This document shows positions 54,630-64,000 of a stretch of 64,000 nt of DNA, piece after piece (the first letter of the stretch is position 1; each line of letters starts with the position of its first letter). Both the position numbers and the translations under genes were made by a program. The stretch is from Glebionis coronaria (Eukaryota; Streptophyta; Magnoliopsida; Asterales; Asteraceae): NCBI GenBank assembly GCA_025667525.1, contig CM046875.1, forward strand, positions 293,055,147-293,119,146. Direction: 5' to 3'. The notes beneath the pieces were generated by a model that saw only the letters and a program-made list of their open reading frames with translations, made no database searches and was not told the origin of the DNA.

Positions 54630-57464
54630 TGTAAAACCCGCATGCTTTTACCATGAATAGTGCCCTTAAGATCGTACGTCCTAGATTAAAACTTACCTTA
54701 TTTAGTATTGATCACATTCATGTGCTAATAATCAAGCAAGTGCATACGTGTATGACAGGATAAGTATCGATTACGTACGAACTCATGATAAACAGTTAAT
54801 AAATATGTCAAGTGAACATAATTAAATCATGATCACCATTTAAAATACGAACTAGAATAATTACGTAAATACTTATAATATAATTACGAGCGTTAAGATT
54901 ACGATAACTACATGATAAAATAAACAGAAACGCTTCAGACACGAACACGTTTAACCACGAACGAACACGAAACATCGGGACACGAGAAAAGGTACGGGTA
55001 CCCCATGTGGGGCCCCCATACCCACGGCACAACAACCATAATGGGCTTAGCCCATGGACTTTTTACAAGAAAAGGGGGGTTATGTAACTTTTCATTTCAT
55101 TTTCACTTTTTCAAGAAAATAAACAAAAACCCTAAAAGAGTTTTCTCTCCTCCTCTTTGGCTTCTTTTGTGCCGCCACCCATATCAACACCATAGGAGGG
55201 TGTTGATTGATTTTTGACATTAAAACAAGTGATAGAAACCGTGTTTGTTCATCATTCTTCAATCCACGTGTTTGGTATATCATTTCTTAACCTTTCTTTT
55301 TCATTTCTTTTAATCTTTGATTTTATTATGAACATGTCATTATTTTTATTTAAACATGATAATTAAACATTGATCTAACATGTTTTGGTATAAATTAAAA
55401 TCAAAGGATGTTATAAAAGGGGTGTTTGTTTTGGCCGCATAGGGTAACCAACCCGAGGGGGGTTCGGTTTGCTTATTGCCGCCACCACCAAGACCATTTT
55501 TGGTCTTGGTTGGCTCATGTGGGACCCACGGCAGCAAGGGGGCACACGTACCCCGAGTTTGGCTCGGGGTACGGTGTCGAGTTCATGCCCGATTCATGGT
55601 TCGTTGGTTAAATCAGGATTTTTGCTACATGTTAATTTTTATGAATTATGAACTTAGGATATAATTAATTAATAACTTGAGATATTAATTAAATCATGAC
55701 TTAGGTTATTTTAATTATTAGTTTAACATGACATTAATTTAACCTAAGTATTTTTATGTTATAAGTTATAATTAATTAATTATTTAAAACATGCCTATAA
55801 TTAATTAATTTAGACATGACTTAGGTTATGTTATTAATACATAATGATACACATTTTAACCTAAGTATTTTATTCCATTTTAATTAATACATGTTATACT
55901 TTAATTAAAATGCTTAACCTATAGTTTAATTAAAATACATGAAATAATAATTAAACTATACACTATACCATATGACTTAAGAGATAAGCTTATAAACACT
56001 TAGACTTATATGTTAGCTTATGTAACCAGCTTAATTCTAATTATGGAAACCTTCTATATATGGAAACTTATTTAATTAAGGCAGCTGATCTATTTTTGGA
56101 AACTTTCTATTTTTAGAAACTAATCTATTTTAAGCAGTAAATTCTATTTTAGGAAACTTTCTATTTTTGGAAACTTTCTATTTTTTGAAACTTTCTATTT
56201 TTGGAAACTTTCTATTTTTGGTAACTTTCTATTTTTGGAAACCTGCTTTTTTTGGAAAGTTACTTATTATTACACAGTAAGTATAATAATACATGAAACA
56301 CCAGTAATACTTAATCAGATTAATCAGAATACTAGATAAACACAGTTTAAGGCTTTAAATAGTAAACCATGACCTAAAACATACAAAGTAAGCTAAGATG
56401 AGACATAAAACCCAGTACGTAATCAGTGAATCGATACTTATACACGTGTGTATTCATGTAGCTTTAGTGATCCAGAAGTAGGAGTCTTTCTTCCGTTCAT
56501 TCACTGGACTTGAGGTACGGATTCCCGTCCTTTCAGTATGGACATTCTTTCCTTATCAGGATTTCCCCGTATGCAGCCAACTGTTTTCCCCAGTATTTGT
56601 TTTATTGTTTTGAACTGCTTATGTTTAATTAGCATAATCTATAGCCATATACAAGCGTGACCAGTTTCACCTAGTTATGGAGGTACCATAACCATAACAT
56701 TGGAGGCACCAATGTTATGACTTCCCCACGGCGGAGTGATTGCTCGTGGCGTCCCTTTCAGTTTTGGCCATATTATTATATCATGTGGGGCGTATGGGTG
56801 CATCCTAGTTACATGTTTTATTCAGTATTTCATGGTGAATGTGGTGTGTGCCTTGCATCCTTCACAAGGAGTTGATCCCTCCTACCCAGACCAGTATATT
56901 AATTAGAGGCATCCCCTCTAATCAGCATGATGAGGTCACCCCTCCAAGTATTCATGCACGTGACCTTTTCATGACCTATATGGGCTATGGTATATTTATG
57001 TTAAAACAGTTTTCATAAGATAAACATAAGGCTTTTCAAACTATAAAATCAGTTTTCTCAATACTTAACCAGTCTACTCAGAACTTAGTCTTCTGCTGTT
57101 ATATGTTACATGCTTATCCTATTTCATGCTATATTGTATATCCGTGCACTGAGCGTTTTGCTCAGCCGTTACTTTCCTTTCCATGTCCCAAAACGGCAGG
57201 TACCCAAGACTCGAGCATTTGGAGGACATGCATAGGATGGAAGCTGCCATAGACTTCTTCTCCTGTTTCCTTCATATATTTATGCTTGTTTAGTCTTTCA
57301 TTCAGTTCATTTACTTTCTTATGTTTTGGGCTTATGTTTGGGAACCGATGTTTGATTCCGGTTTTCCCTATGGTCATGTATGTTTTACTACATATTACCT
57401 TGCATGCTTTGATGACACGCCATAATTACGCGTGACATTCCATTTATCAAAATGGGGTGTTACA
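54630..57464 (+). repeat. G4 3' LTR (2835 bp)
   Basis: Near-identical to 47607-50439, including the TATA box and 17-bp array. Differences were noted at, for example, 55,873, 56,187, 56,754 and a 2-bp insertion near 57,370. Confidence 0.93.
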
Positions 57465-59699
57465 CACTTTTTGCCTTGGTCAACGAAAGTCAACGTGCTC
57501 CAAAAATCACCAAACTTGCAGGACTTGGTTATGAGATGTAAATAAGCTTGTTTGAAGCTATTTTGGATCAAGTCTAGAGGTCTTGACCAATGAACCTAGC
57601 AAGACAGTTGTCTTACTATGCTTGATTTTTGGCAGATTAAGCACTATAAGCCAGTGGGCTTATAAGCTTATGAATAAGCAGCAAACAATAAGCACACACC
57701 AAGTAGGTATAAGGAACCATTTAAAAGCATAAAACAACACAAATCAGTCCAAGTGCATCAAAATCACATATCATGCATTTGCTGATCTACTTGACCAAAA
57801 GCTGAAATTCAATAAGCTATAAACTACACAATAAGCCACCAAACTCAAAAACCAGATATTGCAGAGTTATACACCCAACAAAACTATAAGCATGCCAAGT
57901 TTCAGACCTTAATTCATACAATCAAGCAAATCAAACCTACTGATGTGTTTGACTGAAAATTGTGTTCAAAACCTACCAACCTACGTTTTTTAGTTTTACT
58001 ATGTTTAAGACTTAAACAATACTTAAAACATCTTTCATATCAACAAACAAACAACTACAAACCAAAAGGAACCAAGTTCCAAGGCCCTAAGGCCTTTGAA
58101 CCAGCAGACACAAACAACCATTTATCAAACTTTTTTTTACTCAAATCTGATTTTAAACCCTACAATCAACAAGATCTAGGTGGCAATAGGTCTAATATAT
58201 CCTATGAGACAGATTAGAACCAAATAAACATCAATCAAAACATCAAATCCATAAATCACATATTCATCAAATATTTGACAAAATATTAAAAAGGGATTTA
58301 GAGAACAAACCTCCAAGACTTACGATCTAAGCCTTGGATTCTTTGAGCTTAGGTGGTAGCTAAACAAGCACCAGCTTCTACTTTTGTACCTGCAAAATCA
58401 CAAGAACAGAAACAAGCAAAATATCCAATGATTTTTTTACTTTTTCACAAACACTTCACAAATCCTTTTGAAAACTTCTCCAAAACGGATTTATGAACAG
58501 ATAAACAATGGAACTCAGACTTGCTATGCTTAATACCAACTTTTAACATTAAAAAGGAATTATATTTTTTAAAAATACCAACTTTTATTTGACTAAAAAG
58601 GGATTACAAAATAGTAATAGCAAGCCTGGAACAAGGGGTTCTCCACATACTGGACCTACTTTTATAGGCAAATGCTTACAACCACTATTCATAAACCCTA
58701 ATGAACTGAATTCCCTAAACTAGCCTTGCAGAATCTTCTAGGCTTGTTGCCAGCTTGCTTTGATGAATCAGGGACGTTCATTGAGTGCTTAGTGACCAAG
58801 GAATAACTCTAGACCATTGATTTTGCCATGTCATAATTCTCTACCATGTGTCGTCATGTGAGAGGTACTTGTGGGGTCTTTCTGGTAGTGGAAGTTAAGG
58901 TATTTGTTGTGGGATATGATTGAAGTGAGGTGAATCACACGTCAGATGAGTCAATTTCCTTTTCCCCTTTGTTTTCCACATTTTTAAACCTGGGCAAAAG
59001 GGTGTTCTTGGGTGGTAAAAATTGCTACAGTAAGTGTTACCCGCTTTTTTAGGGATTTAAACTTTGGGCTTTGGTAGTTTTGGTCCTTGGTTTTTGAAAA
59101 AGAGTGAATAGCAAGTTATTTCAGCCTTTAAAACGTATTCCTTTGTTAAATAAGTTTCTAAATTCACACATTGGCTACTAAACTTTATGATAAGGGTTTC
59201 AAAGGTTGTTTTTGCCAATTTTGAATATTTGAAGGACTGATCTTGGACATTCTTGATCTTCAAAGGTCTTCATTGTATCTTTGAATTCATGAGGGACCAT
59301 TATTGACAATTTAGAATTGACGAGGGACTAAACTTGCCAATTCTTCAAAGTTGAAGGACCATTTTGTAATTTTGACAAACTTAAGGGACCAAACTTGTAA
59401 TTATGAATATACAAGGGTTTTAAGTGTCATTTCTTCATAAATTGAGGATCAATCTTGTACATCTTCAAGTCTTCAAGGGTATCTTGGATAATTCCATAAC
59501 TAGGGCCCGGTTCTTTGTACGGCTTCGTTTCTCGTGTCCGTTTTTCCTTGTTTCTTGTGATCTTTTGTCTTTTTTACGATATCCATACCTAAAACACACA
59601 AGTATACAAATACAAGCATATATATGGTATATTGATGACATTTTATGTATTTAAAGCACGAAAAGAACGATGAGATCATGTATAAAAGCCATCTCATCA
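57465..59699 (-). repeat. G1 5' LTR, proximal part (after G4)
   Basis: It resumes at the second CACTT copy and matches 28,274-30,490 of the other LTR. It holds the minus-strand TATAAAAG (58659-58666) and ends ATCTCATCA at 59699. Confidence 0.9.
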
Positions 59700-59704
59700 A
59701 CTAC

Positions 59705-59788
59705 CGTCTGATATATTATTGCAATGTTCTCTTTAAGTACATAAGCAAGATAATTTCGAACCGTATTAATGGTTGCTTGAATGATTTG
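59705..59788 (+). pseudogene. L2: LINE reverse-transcriptase fragment, part 3
   Basis: Directly after the ACTAC duplication, reading continues from INDY as RLI..., then FKYISKIISNRINGCLND, the conserved L1 RT stretch after the 'RPISL' motif. It ends where a poly-T (59789-59795) marks the tail of L3. Confidence 0.75.
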
Positions 59789-59959
59789 TTTTTTTGGTAA
59801 AAGGGACGACACCTCGGTAAAATGCATTACACAAAAAAACAGTTAAGTACAACAGATGAGGGTGAATCCCTCAACTCAGCCTGTTACATAGGCAAAACAA
59901 AAGCAAATAAAATTGCTACCACCCTACCACTAGATAAGACCGACATGACGGTTTTATCA
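59789..59959 (-). pseudogene. L3: LINE 3' UTR fragment with poly(A)
   Basis: The reverse strand ends GTCCCTTTTACCAAAAAAA, the same style of 3' end as L1 (CCCCTTTACCCAAAAAAA). Its 5' side is cut by the G5 LTR at 59960. Confidence 0.6.
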
Positions 59960-62900
59960 TGTAACATCCGGTAATTTTCCTGACTTGTTAAATGAGTATT
60001 TTGCCCTTTTACTTTTATTTAGTCAACTATGTGCTTGAACTGTGTTTGAAGCGAGAAGTTATCTCGCGTTTTCTAAAAAATTGTCTGACGACGTGTAATA
60101 ACTTGACATCATGCTCAGTCATCGTTCTGGAAATATTATGTGAATTTGACCTAATTTTTGTAATGGTCAATGAATTGACGATAATTCATGAGATTATTCG
60201 TAACTGTGAATTACGTGCTTAACTGTTTAGTTTTAACTGCGTAATCGTTCTTTATGTAATCTCAGTGTTTATTAGCTGCTGTATATGTTTCTATGTACGT
60301 ATTTTTAGATTTTTGCCATTTGTGGTAATGAATCGTATTTTTTGTGAATAATTAATTTACGTAACATATTTTCCTATTTTACGTTGTTTTTACGTTTAAC
60401 TGTCGCTAATATTCATAACACGCCTTAAAAATAATAAAAAAAAAATCATTTTTCATCGAAAAAGTCTAAAATTAATATATTTCGTCAAATTTTAAGTTTT
60501 ATGCATTTTTAAACCTAATTGTATACTTTTTGATAATTACCTAAAACTAAGTAACCTTTTTTTAACTTAAACCTTTTAACTAATTACCATTAGTAAAATT
60601 TTCAAATTTTTACCCTTATGGGACCCCCCAAAACTGGCCACACACACTACACATCGCATGTCTTTGGTTAAAATCTTGGTTTTGCTTAACATAAGGTCAC
60701 TATCATCTTACCTCACCATGTTTTTAACTTACTACTAATCTAACTTTACACTCATTATTTTCACTAGAATAAAACACACATATCTCTCTCTTGCTCTCTC
60801 TCTCTATCCGTGGCACAAAAACAAAACACCAAAACCTCCATTTTTTTCTTGAAGCTTCAATTTAAGAATTTATCACTAATCGAACATAACCTAGGGTTTA
60901 TACAAGCATAAAGAAGAATGAGTTTTCTTGGTTTGGTTGGTTGAGTTGATTTGGTATAGATTTTGAAGAAGTTGATTTCTTGTTGTTATTTAGTTTATTA
61001 GTGTGTAGATCGGGTTATTGTGAGTTCATACATACGCTAATCAAGGTTATTTATTAAACCTTTTTTAGTTCATTCATTTTCATGTGCATGCATGTTACTT
61101 AAAATATGTTTCTTGAAAATATAAAGATAAAAATTATTTTTGTTTATGATAAACTTTTAGATCTATGAAATCTATGAATGGATCTAATAGATCCATGTAT
61201 TTTAAACCTAATTTGAAGATTTTACAAAATATATGTAAGTATATTTACATCTATGAACTCGAAGATATTTTAACTATATTATCTATGTTTATGAAGATTT
61301 GAGTAAAACTAATAGAATTACTACTAGTGGTTTTATTTGAAAATGGTCGAAAATGATTTTTACAAAAATATACTATTCTGTCCGAGATTTATACAAGGCA
61401 TAAAGGGTTATAAAAATTGTTTTAATACTAGATTAGTTCAATATTATGAAATATAAGTTAATACCTTCGTTTTGATATATTATACGCTAAAATCGGAGTT
61501 GAAATAAGCAAGATATGGTATTTTGAAATTTGTTGTCAGAAATCTTAATTTTTGAGGAAAACACTATAATTAACTTGCTGTCTAGATTTTTAAAACGGAT
61601 GAAATAATGTTTTCGAGTTAAACCGAGCTATTTTAAGTGTCGAAATGAGTACTAAATATTTTATGTGGTTAACTGAAGTGTTTTAAAAAGGGTAAAAGCG
61701 CGAAATGGAGTTACTTGAATTGTTGATGAAATTGGACGTTGGAAAGTGGAACTTGGATTTTCGGGAATTAAATTGTTGGTTGATTTTGGTTGAGAAAATG
61801 TTGAAATTAGGGTATTTAGGTCGAGATTTGAGTATTTACTAAAAATGGCAAGTTTTGAAATGACCCCGAAAGGCTGTCGAATTTTCTATAGAAATTGTGT
61901 CGAGAAATTTACTAAATTAAATTTGGGTAAATTAAAATTTACGCCTAAAGGCTGTCGAAATTCCGTCAAGTCAAAAATAAATATTTTTGCCTAAGTATGC
62001 TATAATACTTATAACGATATAATTTCAATAAGTCATGATTTAACTATGAAACAATGCATATGATCGATAAGTAACATACGTGACGAACTTATGTGGTATA
62101 TTTGCTAGCGCTAAAACTATAGTATTATATATAGGTTGTTGCTAGAGGTGCTCACTGTTATTTGACCATACTTGTGTGGTTTAATTAATTGTTTAAGGTG
62201 AGTTTATAGTTCCCTATTAAATTGCTTTCTATGTTTAATGTTTTGGGATTTGATAAATGCTTACTTGCCTCCGGACGCAATAAATCTGTTTTCTAAGAAC
62301 GCTCTGTGAGCATTGTTTATGATATAGCTTAAGTTGCTTTAGCCATAGTTCCCACTATCATGAATCGTTAATTACTCTGCTGGAGTAAGCTCTTGTGTTA
62401 TGGATAGATCTATTAAGGTTTGACAACCTCCACTCGGGCATTCTGACATAGGACGAGTGTATATCATTTGTGTGAACTGAGTTATCTTAGCTAGATACTC
62501 TATTAGGACAATTTACATGTGCAACTATTGCATGTACTAGATCATTAGTCTCGATGTCATGAGCTTAGCTGTCATAAATATTATGAACACCCAATTTATC
62601 CTACACTTGGCACTATATCTCCCAGAGTTGCATGTGTACATGAAATGAACTTTTGTGGTCCAACTTGATATGATTTGATTTGAAACATATATTCTCACAA
62701 ACTTTATGTTGACCCATTTTAGCATTTACCTCAGGTAATTGATGATGATGTGTATCTGCTGTATGAAGTACTTGGAGTCCGTATGTATTTCATGGCTATC
62801 TTCGGATATTTATCTATTTATGTTTTTGAACTATTATCTCGTCGTTGTCTAAATCGAGACCTTTGAACTTTATTGTTTTAATTCAATTCAACGAGGTATT

Positions 62901-63011
62901 TTTGTAAAACGTCTCATTTAGAGTCGTTCTCTTGTACCTTGAACTACGATACAACGACGTAACAGCCCTCGAGCATTATCGCTTCCGCATACCACATTTT
63001 GGGGTGTTACA
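59960..63011 (+). repeat. G5 5' LTR (3052 bp), chromovirus-like
   Basis: It runs TGTAACATCC to TTTGGGGTGTTACA and is followed by a methionine-type primer site, so it is a 5' LTR. The termini resemble those of G4. No partner LTR is in the window, so age and target duplication are unknown. No gene is supported inside. Confidence 0.8.
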
Positions 63012-63015
63012 AAGT

Positions 63016-63028
63016 TGGTATCAGAGAC
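63016..63028 (+). other. G5 primer-binding site (initiator Met tRNA type)
   Basis: TGGTATCAGAGAC, four bases after the LTR. One or two changes from the usual TGGTATCAGAGCC. Confidence 0.7.
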
Positions 63029-63292
63029 TTGGTTATTGAGAATTAGGTTTCCTTCTTAGGCCTAGACTATAACCGATGTGTTATACGTGTTTATACTCGG
63101 TGTACTACGGAATGTACTATGTAAGATAATATTATATGTAATATGTAATATATATTATGTAATACGTAATATGTATTATATACATATGTATTTCGCTTGA
63201 TTTACTTGCTTTAATTTCCATACATGTTTATTTCATGCATACCCTACAACCATTCGCGCTGTTATCTTACATTTGGTTGTTTCAGGTTATGT
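63029..63292 (+). other. G5 leader with AT-rich TAATATGTAATA repeats
   Basis: Noncoding. A run of overlapping TAATATGTAATA/TATTATGTAATAC words lies at about 63,127-63,190. Confidence 0.5.
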
Positions 63293-63503
63293 CGTCGTTT
63301 ACTTTTACTTCCCAGTCCGACTCTACTGATTGGAAAAGGAAGAAGAGGAGATTGAGTTGATATGAGGATTGACTGCACCAGAAGAGGAGCCGGAAGTTGA
63401 CCTGAAGGAGTATGATTCTAACGAGGAACCAGAGGAAGATGACGAGATTGAGCCTGCTGAGTTTTCGGATACTTCTGATGTTGTTGAGGGGATGCCACCT
63501 TGA
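63293..63503 (+). pseudogene. gag: G5 gag N-terminal fragment
   Basis: It opens MSSFTFTSQSDSTDW, then is out of frame. Another frame gives a Glu/Asp-rich stretch (APEEEPEVDLKEYDSNEEPE and on to VVEGMPP), as in the N-terminus of chromovirus gag. It is disrupted and then cut by C2. Confidence 0.55.
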
Positions 63504-63523
63504 TGGAAATACGTTTTACATAT

Positions 63524-63831
63524 TTAGGAAGATTCAGTCACTCTGACAATATATTAAGTAGTAGCTCGTAGTCTAGTTACTTTACATTAATTAAACAAGG
63601 AAAAGCCTGGTCCATGTCATATATGGTCGGCCCAACTTGTAAGCCCAAGCCAATCTCATGGGCTTGGTATATAAACCCTCTTCTTAATTGGAGAGGGTGT
63701 GGTTCACATTGTTTTTTCACATAGTAAAGTGTGTTTGACACAACTTTCTCTCTCTAAGTATGTGTGTGTTCTCACCATCTTTCTATCTCTTTCTCTCTCT
63801 AGAATATAAGCAAGATTTACATAATCCTACA
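63524..63831 (+). repeat. C2: copia-type 5' LTR running off the right edge
   Basis: About 308 bp with TATATAAA at 63668-63675, CT-rich leader sequence, and an end AATCCTACA at 63831. The start near TTTAGGAAG is inferred from symmetry with that end (ideal TGTAGGA). A primer-like site follows. Confidence 0.55.
63668..63675 (+). promoter_or_regulatory. TATA box in the C2 LTR
   Basis: TATATAAA, about 145 bp from the inferred LTR start. Confidence 0.5.
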
Positions 63832-63833
63832 AA

Positions 63834-63847
63834 TGATATCAAGAGCC
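63834..63847 (+). other. C2 primer-binding site (degenerate initiator Met tRNA type)
   Basis: TGATATCAAGAGCC, two bases after the LTR. It resembles TGGTATCAGAGCC with one substitution and one insertion. The rest to 64000 is leader sequence without a supported gene. Confidence 0.5.
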
Positions 63848-64000
63848 ATGTGATGATTGTATTGTTTTTGTGTTTTTTATGGTTTAATCTTGATACAAAT
63901 CATCTACATAGTTGTGGTAGAGATTCGGTATATTTACTTTGGCTAAAAACACAAAAAGTTTGGGTGTTTGGATCTTTTTTGGCTTAAAATCTCGTATTGG

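Larger units (their letters stand above)
47607..57464 (+). mobile_element. G4: chromovirus-derived gypsy element with degraded interior and near-identical LTRs
   Basis: It is inserted in the G1 5' LTR with duplication CACTT (47602-47606 and 57465-57469). The LTRs are 2833 and 2835 bp, run TGTAAAAC to GGGGTGTTACA, and differ by about nine substitutions and one 2-bp indel by eye. A primer site (50444-50456) and polypurine tract (54617-54628) are present. The 4.2-kb interior retains only eroded RT, integrase and chromodomain-like traces with many stops. Recent movement with a dead interior means it was mobilised by another element. Confidence 0.92.
26857..59699 (-). mobile_element. G1: Ty3/gypsy element (Athila/Tat-like, tRNA-Asp primed), nested host of G2 and G4
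   Basis: It is flanked by the duplication ACTAC (26852-26856 and 59700-59704). The LTRs are about 3.6 kb and run TGAT...ATCA on the minus strand. The minus-strand order is 5' LTR (split by G4), tRNA-Asp primer site, gag (split by G2), protease, RT, RNase H, integrase, 2-kb noncoding region, polypurine tract, 3' LTR. The tRNA-Asp site and long LTRs suit the Athila/Tat group. Several in-frame stops and frameshifts show it is dead. The two LTRs differ by many substitutions and indels, so it is older than its passengers. Confidence 0.92.

Overview
The window is plant nuclear DNA made almost entirely of transposable elements. I see no intact single-copy host gene. The elements (Ty1/copia with a long extra 3' ORF, Ty3/gypsy with tRNA-Asp primer sites, chromoviruses with tRNA-iMet primer sites, L1-type LINEs, one probable Helitron) indicate a eudicot. 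From memory of family resemblance, the copia 3' ORF and the Cys-rich ORF of element G2 resemble proteins common in daisy-family (Asteraceae, tribe Anthemideae) genomes. That placement is an inference and was not searched.

Layout. 1-795: LTR end of an element entering from the left. 796-2149: 3' internal end of gypsy G0. Its LTR starts at 2150, is split at 2669 by copia C1, and resumes after 14605 to an unresolved end before about 16,966. C1 (2670-14600, minus strand) has 518/497-bp LTRs, a CTCAC target duplication, broken gag and pol, and an unbroken 1040-codon extra ORF. 16977-17490 is a 5'-truncated LINE (L1). From 18492 a second LINE (L2) was hit twice: first by a probable Helitron (H1, 18770-26763), which itself holds gypsy derivative G3 (19759-24496), then by the large gypsy G1 (26857-59699). 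G1 in turn holds non-autonomous G2 (37453-44609, in gag) and chromovirus-derived G4 (47607-57464, in its 5' LTR). 59789-59959 is a minus-strand LINE end (L3). 59960-63011 is the 5' LTR of chromovirus G5, whose gag leader is entered by a copia LTR (C2, from about 63524).

How the parts relate. G1 is a decayed but once complete gag-PR-RT-RNaseH-INT element. G2 and G3 lack pol, but G1, G2 and G3 carry tRNA-Asp primer sites, and they share blocks of 3' noncoding sequence with one another and with G0. G2 and G3 were therefore probably mobilised in trans. G3 and G4 have LTR pairs differing at only about 0.3% of sites by eye and are the youngest insertions here, although neither encodes a working polymerase.

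The strongest unexplained signal is inside C1. A short core, TCARCGY on the plus strand (RCGYTGA on the coding strand), occurs about 47 times in small clusters spaced mostly at exactly 21 bp. The clusters lie in the LTR U3, the noncoding spacers, gag, the integrase-RT linker and the extra ORF. All coordinates and mismatch counts were read by eye.
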